In this document: piece by piece, positions 1-5,226 of the stretch
Position numbering within the stretch: position 1 is the stretch's first letter
Layout of the letters: each line of letters begins with the position of its first letter
Assembly: GCA_002292855.1 (NCBI GenBank)
Contig: DBBY01000065.1
Span: forward strand, 46,891 to 61,598
Source of the DNA: Flavobacteriales bacterium UBA972
GTDB taxonomy: Bacteria > Bacteroidota > Bacteroidia > Flavobacteriales > Schleiferiaceae
DNA: 14,708 nt
Direction: 5' to 3'
Notes under the pieces: model-generated
Told to the model about the DNA's origin: nothing
The model's database searches: none
What the model saw: only the letters and a program-made list of their open reading frames with translations
Position numbers and translations under genes: made by a program

Positions 1-521
1 GCAAGTCGAAACCAGCTTCCCTCGGGCAGCTGTTCCACGCGGAGCGCGTCCGATTCCGCGCGAAGGGCACGCATCAGGTCGGGCGCGGCCCCGCAGGAAG
101 CCTTGGGCTTTTGGAGCTGGTTCTTGAGGGCACGAACTACGGCCGGACTAAAGACTCCGGGAAGATCCAGAAACGGCCCGAGCAGGTCGCGGTACCGGCC
201 TTGCCATTCGCTGCCATGGGGCAGGCAGCCGGTTCCGTCCCAAGAGCGCACCTGGGCATGGGCGAGTTCGTGCAGCAGGGTGATGAGCATGGCCTCGGGC
301 TCCAGGTCGCGGTTTAAAAAAATTTTGGCTCCCAGGTCGGGCCTCCATCGGTAGGACCCCCATTTGCTCGAGCGCGGAGGCGTCAGCGCCACCTCTCCCT
401 TGAATGCGCGTACGATGCGCGAAGCCTCGGCCTCTGCCGCTTCAGGAATCCGCCCGGCGAGCCGTCGCCAGTTTCGGTCTAGGGTATCCACGGCTGTAAA
501 ACTACGTGAACTAATTTGCAC
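1..521 (-). CDS. SprT-like zinc metalloprotease domain protein, C-terminus beyond window
   Basis: Reading the minus strand from a GTG at 521 gives an open frame of 173 codons that leaves the window at base 1. It carries the zincin motif HELAH (H84, E85, H88) and a downstream P-H-G with H102, the spacing expected for the third zinc ligand in SprT-like proteins. Before the motif is a short basic/acidic helix region and a W-G-S-Y-R-W stretch around residues 54-59, as in SprT/WSS1-type folds. The GTG is chosen because an in-frame TAG precedes it directly (522-524) and a GGAG lies about 7 bases upstream; there is no ATG before residue 78. The function is inferred: SprT-family proteins are putative metallopeptidases, and the bacterial ones are poorly characterised. 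The upstream neighbour is divergent with only 17 bp between. The C-terminal zinc ribbon seen in some relatives would lie outside the window. Confidence 0.85.
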   Translation of the reverse strand, partial: MQISSRSFTAVDTLDRNWRRLAGRIPEAAEAEASRIVRAFKGEVALTPPRSSKWGSYRWRPDLGAKIFLNRDLEPEAMLITLLHELAHAQVRSWDGTGCLPHGSEWQGRYRDLLGPFLDLPGVFSPAVVRALKNQLQKPKASCGAAPDLMRALRAESDALRVEQLPEGSWFRL

Positions 522-538
522 CTAATCTCCAAAAAACG

Positions 539-856
539 ATGACACACCTTCTCAATCAAGCTTGGGCCCGACGCGGACTTCTCCATCTACCCATTCACGC
601 GGTACTGACATTTATTTGGGTTACCCTTAACGAACATGGAACCGATTGGCTCACCGACTATGAACTCCGCAGCCTCACACCACTCATTATGATGGTGTTG
701 GCTCAGACGAGCGTTTCTGTGCTAATTGCTGAGCGATCCGAACGAAAGTGGCCTCGTGCAGGCCGACTCATGGCAGTGGCAGCAGGCCAGTTGGCGATTC
801 CGCTGCTGTTATTGGGCAGCTATGCCATGGCAGCGTGGGGGCTTACCCTCGATTAG
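539..856 (+). CDS. Small hypothetical inner-membrane protein, three predicted helices
   Basis: A 105-residue frame from ATG 539. I recognise no family. Three hydrophobic stretches fit membrane helices: about residues 14-30, 47-63 and 79-101, joined by short polar, charged loops (EHGTDWLTDYE and ERSERKWPRAGR). The last loop is Arg/Lys-rich, consistent with a cytoplasmic side. The organised hydrophobic pattern and the absence of any competing frame on either strand are the main reasons to call it real. It starts 17 bp from the divergent SprT-like gene, has no Shine-Dalgarno, and its TAG overlaps the TAA of the convergent micro-lipoprotein by four bases (853-856). It could be a lineage-specific protein; no function is proposed. 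Confidence 0.6.
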   Translation: MTHLLNQAWARRGLLHLPIHAVLTFIWVTLNEHGTDWLTDYELRSLTPLIMMVLAQTSVSVLIAERSERKWPRAGRLMAVAAGQLAIPLLLLGSYAMAAWGLTLD

Positions 857-957
857 TTGCGAAAGCTCGGGCAGTCGCAGTCGCGCCCGGCTCCGCAAGA
901 AACCATGGTGGTAGCGCAGCATAGCGCAAGCAGTACAATCCAAAGTCGTCGCTTCAT
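853..957 (-). CDS. 34-residue micro-lipoprotein
   Basis: A minus-strand ATG at 957 opens a 34-codon frame ending in TAA at 853-855. The product is a complete minimal lipoprotein precursor: a basic n-region (K2 R3 R4), a hydrophobic core from L5 to about T17, and a lipobox M18-V19-S20-C21 followed by Gly. Cleavage before C21 would leave a 14-residue lipidated peptide with two further cysteines (C27, C29) in the motif R-D-C-D-C-P-S-F. Ser before the lipobox Cys is typical of Bacteroidota. A divergent promoter-like box TACCTTCG lies only four bases before the ATG, with a TTTG 22 bases further upstream. The role is unknown. A chance frame of this size is possible, but signal peptide, lipobox, promoter box and fit between neighbours all agree. 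It would be missed by most length cut-offs. Confidence 0.7.
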   Translation of the reverse strand: MKRRLWIVLLALCCATTMVSCGAGRDCDCPSFRN

Positions 958-961
958 GCCC

Positions 962-995
962 CGAAGGTAGCTTACCTTTGGCTGCAATGCTCAAA
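962..995 (-). promoter_or_regulatory. Candidate promoter of the micro-lipoprotein
   Basis: On the minus strand TACCTTCG (969 to 962) matches the Bacteroidota -7 consensus TAnnTTTG at all but one position. TTTG (995 to 992) sits 22 bases upstream, close to the usual 19-21 base spacing for the -33 element. Only four bases separate the box from the ATG at 957, so the transcript would start at or next to the start codon. Confidence 0.4.
973..980 (+). promoter_or_regulatory. Candidate -7 box of mlaE (TACCTTTG)
   Basis: TACCTTTG is a perfect match to the TAnnTTTG -7 element of the Bacteroidota primary sigma factor. It lies six bases before the mlaE ATG at 987, predicting a leaderless or nearly leaderless mRNA. 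No convincing -33 TTG is seen at the expected distance. The box is the right arm of an inverted repeat with the divergent lipoprotein box. Confidence 0.5.
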
Positions 996-1733
996 GGATT
1001 TTTTCTCGGCCTCGGGTCGTACTTCCTCTTTCTCGGATCGGTGCTTCGCCGTCCCGAATCATGGCGGGAATTCGGCAAGTCCTTGATGCGCGAAATCGAG
1101 CTCTTGGGCTTGAGCAGCATCCCCTTGGTGGTGTTTATTTCCTTGTTTATGGGCGCCGTATTGACCATTCAAACCGCCATCAACCTCGACGACCCCTTCA
1201 TACCTGACCTATACATTGGCGTGGCGGTCCGCGAAGGCATTGTGCTGGAATTCTCGCCCACCATCGTATCACTGATTTTAGCAGGAAAGGTGGGGTCGAA
1301 CATATCGTCCTCTTTGGGGGCCATGAGGGTTACCGAACAAATGGATGCGCTTCAGGTCATGGGCATCAACCCGGCGGGCTATTTGGTGCTTCCCAAAATT
1401 GTTGCCTGCCTGCTGTTTTTCCCTGTTTTAATCGTTTTTAGCATTTTCATGGGCCTTTTGGGTGGCTATCTTGCGGGGGACTGGCTGCGAATGGTCAATC
1501 CCGACCATTTCTTAATGGGCTATTTTGACGAGTTCAACCCCTACTTTGTGGTCTATGCCCTAACCAAGACCGTATTTTTTGCCTTCATCATTAGCTCCAT
1601 CTCGGCCTGGTACGGATTCCACGTCAAGGGCGGAGCGGTCGAAGTCGGCAAGGCCAGTACCAAGGCGGTGGTTGCCATGTCGTTCACCATCATCTTATTC
1701 AACTACATCCTCACTAACGTAATGCTTCAGTAG
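987..1733 (+). CDS. mlaE: MlaE-family ABC transporter permease
   Basis: A 248-residue inner-membrane permease of the MlaE/YrbE family, which moves phospholipid between the inner membrane and a periplasmic MCE protein to keep outer-membrane lipid asymmetry. Visible support: an amphipathic N-terminal segment, then hydrophobic segments near residues 43-64, 88-100, 133-162, 185-209 and 225-246, and the family's conserved cytoplasmic region A-G-K-V-G-S-N (99-105) followed by L-G-A-M-R-V-T-E-Q-M-D-A-L (110-122). Length is normal. ATG 987 is preferred over an in-frame TTG at 978, because the TTG lies inside the promoter-like box TACCTTTG. The ATPase gene mlaF follows three bases after the stop, so the two form one operon. 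The MCE subunit and the other mla genes are not in this window. Confidence 0.92.
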   Translation: MLKGFFLGLGSYFLFLGSVLRRPESWREFGKSLMREIELLGLSSIPLVVFISLFMGAVLTIQTAINLDDPFIPDLYIGVAVREGIVLEFSPTIVSLILAGKVGSNISSSLGAMRVTEQMDALQVMGINPAGYLVLPKIVACLLFFPVLIVFSIFMGLLGGYLAGDWLRMVNPDHFLMGYFDEFNPYFVVYALTKTVFFAFIISSISAWYGFHVKGGAVEVGKASTKAVVAMSFTIILFNYILTNVMLQ

Positions 1734-1736
1734 GCG

Positions 1737-2495
1737 GTGATCGAAGTCAGGGGAATAAAGAAGTCCTTCGGGGACCAAGAGGTACTCAAGGGTATTGACA
1801 TGCAGCTTCAGCGCGGGCAGTGCAACCTGATCATTGGTTCGAGCGGATCCGGCAAAACGGTCTTGCTCAAATCCATCGTCGGCCTGGTCAAGCCCGATTC
1901 CGGTCAGGTGCTTCTCGACGGACGCGACTGGACCGGAATGCCCGAGCGCGAGCGCAAGGTTCTTCGCCAGGAGATGGGAATGGTTTTTCAGGCTTCGGCC
2001 CTGTTCACCAGCCTTACGGTCGAAGAAAACGTGCGTTTTCCGCTGGATTTCTTCTCGTCCCTGCCGCTCACTGAAAAAAATGCCCGCATTGCTTTTTGCC
2101 TTGACCGAGTCCGAATTCCGCAGTCGGCGCTGCGAAAGAACGTGGCAGAGCTGTCGGGAGGCATGCAAAAGCGCGTGGCCATCGCACGTGCCATTGCGCT
2201 GAATCCGAAGTACTTGTTTTGCGACGAGCCCAATTCTGGGCTTGACCCCGAAACCTCAGTGGTAATTGACCAACTTATTCAGGAACTCACTCGGGAATTC
2301 GGCATGACCACGGTGGTGAATACCCACGACATGAATTCAGTTCTTGAAATCGGCGACCATGTGGTGCTCCTGCGCCACGGCTACAAGGTTTGGGAGGGTT
2401 CCGGCCCCGAGATTCTCAAGGCGACCAACCAAGAAGTCGTGGACTACGTCTTTGTAAGTGCGTTGTTTAAACGGGTCCGCGCAGCGCTCACGTAA
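1737..2495 (+). CDS. mlaF: MlaF-family ABC transporter ATP-binding protein
   Basis: A 252-residue ATPase that energises the MlaE permease. All ABC motifs are intact: Walker A G-S-S-G-S-G-K-T (34-41), Q-loop Q85 in M-V-F-Q-A-S-A-L-F, signature L-S-G-G-M-Q (139-144), Walker B L-F-C-D-E-P (160-165) with catalytic E164, D-loop G-L-D-P (168-171), and switch H197 in N-T-H-D. The M after S-G-G and the P-N-S-G-L-D-P context are typical of MlaF rather than of amino-acid importers. Translation starts at GTG 1737, three bases after the mlaE stop; no ATG lies nearby, and coupled translation with mlaE is likely. Its stop is 14 bp from the convergent kmo stop. No intrinsic terminator is evident between them. 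Confidence 0.93.
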   Translation: MIEVRGIKKSFGDQEVLKGIDMQLQRGQCNLIIGSSGSGKTVLLKSIVGLVKPDSGQVLLDGRDWTGMPERERKVLRQEMGMVFQASALFTSLTVEENVRFPLDFFSSLPLTEKNARIAFCLDRVRIPQSALRKNVAELSGGMQKRVAIARAIALNPKYLFCDEPNSGLDPETSVVIDQLIQELTREFGMTTVVNTHDMNSVLEIGDHVVLLRHGYKVWEGSGPEILKATNQEVVDYVFVSALFKRVRAALT

Positions 2496-2509
2496 CCCTT
2501 GGCTTGTAA

Positions 2510-2530
2510 CTAGTTGCTAGGTACTAGGTA
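2510..2530. repeat. 7-bp tandem repeat over the kmo stop codon
   Basis: CTAG occurs at 2510-2513, 2517-2520 and 2524-2527, separated by TTG and GTA, so CTAGTTG, CTAGGTA, CTAGGTA repeat with a 7-bp period. The repeat covers the last residues and stop of kmo. Seven is not a multiple of three, so a change in copy number would alter the C-terminus. Confidence 0.4.
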
Positions 2531-3868
2531 CTTGTCGGCAACTTCCCAAATTTTTGCCAAGGTCTCGGGTTGGTCCCAGTTTTGGGCGATTCCGGGCCAC
2601 TGCATTACCTCGGCAAAGACGCGGTCCATTTGGCGTCCGCGCTCCAGGGCTACGGAGTAGGGTATTTGGCTAAAGGTCACCTGAGTATAGAGCGGAATCC
2701 ACCGCTCGGGCTGCTCGCGGTGCAGGACCGATTCAATTTTTTTGCGCAGCAAAAACTCGGGCTGGCCGGTCAGGTCGCGCATTTCGATGAAGTTCAGCAG
2801 GGCGAGCTCGGCTATTGCGTCGGCGTTGGGCTTGCGCTCGGCCTCAAAGGCGGGGAAGAGGGTCGCGGGATCTTCGCCCAGGGCGTCCATCATGCGGTTC
2901 AGCTCGAAGCAGTCCTCGAATCCGGAATTCATTCCTTGGCCGTAGAAGGGAACGATGGCGTGCGTCGCGTCTCCAAAGAGCACCACCTTGCCCTTGGACC
3001 AGGGCCAGCTGCGCACAATAGAGAGTTTGCTGGAGGGGTAGTGGGCCCACTGCGCTTCAAAGTCGGGCATCATGGCGTAGGCGTCCGCGAAATGCTCCGC
3101 AAAAAATACCGCCGCCGCCGCAGGATCGGCCAGGGAGGCGAAGCTGACCGGGCCCTCGTTCGGGAAGAACAGGGTCATCGTGAAGCTGCCGTCGGGGTTG
3201 GGGAGGCCAATGAGCATGTAGCTCGCTCGGGGCCAAATGTGAAGGGCCTCGCGCTCAATCAAGGAGCTGCCATTCGGCCCGGCGGGTATGACCAGTTCCT
3301 TGTACCCGTGATCGATTACCTGCTCGCTCCAATCCATAGCGCCCTGGTGCTGCAGGGCCTGGCGGATTCCCGAGTTGGCACCGTCCGTTGAAAAAACAGC
3401 GTCAAATTGCCCCTGACCGCTGGAGTCGGGCGCGGTCCACTGAATTCGGCCCTGGTCGGCGTCCACCAGGTCGGTGTTGTGTTCAAAGTGAATGCTGACG
3501 TTGGGGTGCTTTTCGGCCTCGGTCATCAGGGCCATGTTGATTCCGCCCCGCGAAACCGACCAAATTGCCTGTCCCTGCTCGCCATAGGGCTGGGTCGTAA
3601 TGGTGCCGTCGATGGCGTGCATGACGCGGCGGTACATGGGAATCGCTTCGCGGCGCACGGCTTCTGCCACGCCCACGGCCTCCAAGGCCCGCCATCCGCG
3701 GTCGCTTAGGGCAAGGTTGATGGATCGCCCGCCTTGGTAGCCTGCGCGGCGGGAATCGCCTCGGCGTTCATAGACGTCCACGCGGTAGCCTCGCTGGGCT
3801 AAAAAGGTGGTCCATAGGCTCCCGACAAGTCCGGAGCCTACCACGGCTGCGTGTTTGGGTTGGTTCAT
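2510..3868 (-). CDS. kmo: Kynurenine 3-monooxygenase
   Basis: A 452-residue FAD-dependent aromatic hydroxylase that converts L-kynurenine to 3-hydroxykynurenine using NADPH and O2. Domain evidence: an N-terminal Rossmann G-S-G-L-V-G (11-16) with E34 at the end of the second strand for the FAD ribose, a D-G-A-N-S motif near 162-166, and the G-D motif (299-300) followed by P-F-Y-G-Q-G-M-N-S-G-F-E-D, where P-F-Y-G-Q-G-M-N is characteristic of KMO. R-S-I-N-L-A-L-S (48-55) and the C-terminal region with F-S-Q-I-P-Y also match the family. Bacterial KMOs lack or shorten the mitochondrial anchor, and this length fits. It lies 15 bases after kynU on the same strand, so the pair is an operon. The last codons overlap a 7-bp tandem repeat. 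Confidence 0.95.
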   Translation of the reverse strand: MNQPKHAAVVGSGLVGSLWTTFLAQRGYRVDVYERRGDSRRAGYQGGRSINLALSDRGWRALEAVGVAEAVRREAIPMYRRVMHAIDGTITTQPYGEQGQAIWSVSRGGINMALMTEAEKHPNVSIHFEHNTDLVDADQGRIQWTAPDSSGQGQFDAVFSTDGANSGIRQALQHQGAMDWSEQVIDHGYKELVIPAGPNGSSLIEREALHIWPRASYMLIGLPNPDGSFTMTLFFPNEGPVSFASLADPAAAAVFFAEHFADAYAMMPDFEAQWAHYPSSKLSIVRSWPWSKGKVVLFGDATHAIVPFYGQGMNSGFEDCFELNRMMDALGEDPATLFPAFEAERKPNADAIAELALLNFIEMRDLTGQPEFLLRKKIESVLHREQPERWIPLYTQVTFSQIPYSVALERGRQMDRVFAEVMQWPGIAQNWDQPETLAKIWEVADKYLVPSN

Positions 3869-3883
3869 CGCGCTTCTGCGTTT

Positions 3884-5149
3884 TTAGGGTTGGGCAAGGG
3901 TTTCAAAAAGCAGGACTTCGAGGCGGGCTAAATCCTTGAACGAGGAATAAAGCGGAGCCAGTGCCATGCGCACGGTGCCTGGCTCGCGCCAGTCGGCATA
4001 GATCCCCTTGGCGACCAGTGCGTCAAAGAAGCTGCGGCCTCGGCCTTCAAACTGAACCGAGATTTGGCATCCGCGGTGCTGCGGGTCGCGCGGGGTTAAA
4101 ACCCTAATTTTTTGGCCGGTCTGCTCGGCCACGCAATCGAGAAGGCCTAAAAGCACCTCGGTCATTGCTACGGACTTTTCTCGGTATGCCTTGAGGTCGG
4201 CTCGGTCAAAGACGTCGAGCGCGGCGCGGTGTGCGGCCATTGCCAGCACGGGAGCATTGGACCACTGCCAGGCTTCGGCGCTGCGCTCTGGAACAAATTC
4301 CGAGGGCATGCTAAAGCGGGTGGACTTGTCGTGGCCCCACCATCCGGCAAGTCGAAAGACCTCGGGGCCGTGGTGGCGCTCGTGCACATAAATTCCCGCG
4401 ACTCCGCCCGGACTCGAATTGAGGTATTTATAGGAGCACCAGACCGCAAAATCTACTCCCCAGTCGTGGAGCTTTAGGGGTACGTTGCCCATGGCGTGCG
4501 CGAGGTCCCAGCCCACAATCATGCCTTTGGCCTGGGCTGCTGCCGTGATTTGAGCCATCGGGTAGGCCCTGCCGGTGAAGTAGTGCACCCCGCCCATCAA
4601 TAAGGTGGCTCCGCGGTGACCGTGTTCCTCTATTGCGGCCAACACCTCTTCGGGAGTTGGCGCACCGTCGGGGTCCGTACCGCTAATTTCTAGCAGCGCA
4701 GCGCCTTGGTGCATTTGAACCTGACTAGCCAGTGCATACTGGTCCGAGGGGAAGGCCTTAGCCTCGCAGACCAGCAAGGGACGGTCGGCCGAAGGACGGT
4801 AAAAGGAGGCTAAAAGGGCGTGCAGGTTGCCCGTGAGCGAGCCCATGGCCACTACTTCGCTGGGTTTTGCTCCGGCCAAGCGCGCTAGGGAATCCGTGAG
4901 CCGCTCGTGGTAGGGCATCCAAGGGTTGGGACCCTTGAAGTGTCCTTCGACGCCGAAGGTTTTCCAGCTATCGAGTTCGGTCGCAATGGCCGCGGCCGTA
5001 CCCACTGGTTGAAGGCCTAGAGAGTTCCCGGTAAGGTATATAACTTCTTGTCCTTCAAGGGTTGGCAGGTGGAACTCAGCCCTAAGATGGCCAAGTGGAT
5101 CAGCAGCGTCTCTGAGGGCCGCTTCGTCAATGCTAATAAATCGGTTCAT
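3884..5149 (-). CDS. kynU: Kynureninase
   Basis: A 421-residue PLP-dependent hydrolase that cleaves 3-hydroxykynurenine (or kynurenine) to 3-hydroxyanthranilate (or anthranilate) and alanine. Fold-type I landmarks: Y-L-T-G-N-S-L-G-L-Q-P (38-48), the cofactor-binding turn G-S-L-T-G-N-L-H (103-110), F-P-S-D (133-136), G-W-D-L-A-H-A-M-G-N (213-222) with PLP-ring D215, and the Schiff-base K241 in C-S-Y-K-Y-L-N, followed by S-S-P-G-G. The length is typical. It is first in a two-gene operon with kmo. The two enzymes act in sequence from kynurenine towards 3-hydroxyanthranilate, the route to quinolinate and NAD. Tryptophan dioxygenase, formamidase and 3-hydroxyanthranilate dioxygenase are not in the window. 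Its promoter must lie in the 77 bp shared with gcvP, but I find no strong box on this strand. Confidence 0.96.
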   Translation of the reverse strand: MNRFISIDEAALRDAADPLGHLRAEFHLPTLEGQEVIYLTGNSLGLQPVGTAAAIATELDSWKTFGVEGHFKGPNPWMPYHERLTDSLARLAGAKPSEVVAMGSLTGNLHALLASFYRPSADRPLLVCEAKAFPSDQYALASQVQMHQGAALLEISGTDPDGAPTPEEVLAAIEEHGHRGATLLMGGVHYFTGRAYPMAQITAAAQAKGMIVGWDLAHAMGNVPLKLHDWGVDFAVWCSYKYLNSSPGGVAGIYVHERHHGPEVFRLAGWWGHDKSTRFSMPSEFVPERSAEAWQWSNAPVLAMAAHRAALDVFDRADLKAYREKSVAMTEVLLGLLDCVAEQTGQKIRVLTPRDPQHRGCQISVQFEGRGRSFFDALVAKGIYADWREPGTVRMALAPLYSSFKDLARLEVLLFETLAQP

Positions 5150-5171
5150 AATGGCTGAACAAGCATGCGCA

Positions 5172-5186
5172 AGGTAGGTTATACCT
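5172..5186. promoter_or_regulatory. Inverted repeat AGGTA-N5-TACCT, candidate operator
   Basis: A perfect 5-5-5 inverted repeat (AGGTA GGTTA TACCT) between divergent kynU and gcvP. It ends four bases before the gcvP -7 box, so a bound regulator would overlap the spacer of the gcvP promoter and the leader or promoter of kynU. A 5-bp arm is short and could be chance. Confidence 0.28.
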
Positions 5187-5190
5187 CTAG

Positions 5191-5198
5191 TAATTTTG
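5191..5198 (+). promoter_or_regulatory. Candidate -7 box of gcvP (TAATTTTG)
   Basis: TAATTTTG matches the Bacteroidota -7 consensus TAnnTTTG exactly and lies 28 bases before the gcvP ATG, predicting a leader of roughly 20 bases. The same octamer precedes recA at 11530. No clear -33 element is seen. Confidence 0.5.
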
Positions 5199-5226
5199 CT
5201 CGATTAAAACCCAAATTCCGCCCGCC

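Noticed and set aside
978..986. TTG start of mlaE at 978
   Set aside because: It is inside the TACCTTTG promoter-like box; ATG 987 is the better start.
809..1168. 119-codon minus-strand open frame across the start of mlaE
   Set aside because: Conflicts with mlaE and with the better supported micro-lipoprotein frame; no motif.
2570..3391. 273-codon plus-strand open frame opposite kmo
   Set aside because: Antisense shadow of kmo, whose full FAD motifs are intact; the frame has no recognisable domain or promoter. Long antisense frames are expected in GC-rich coding DNA.
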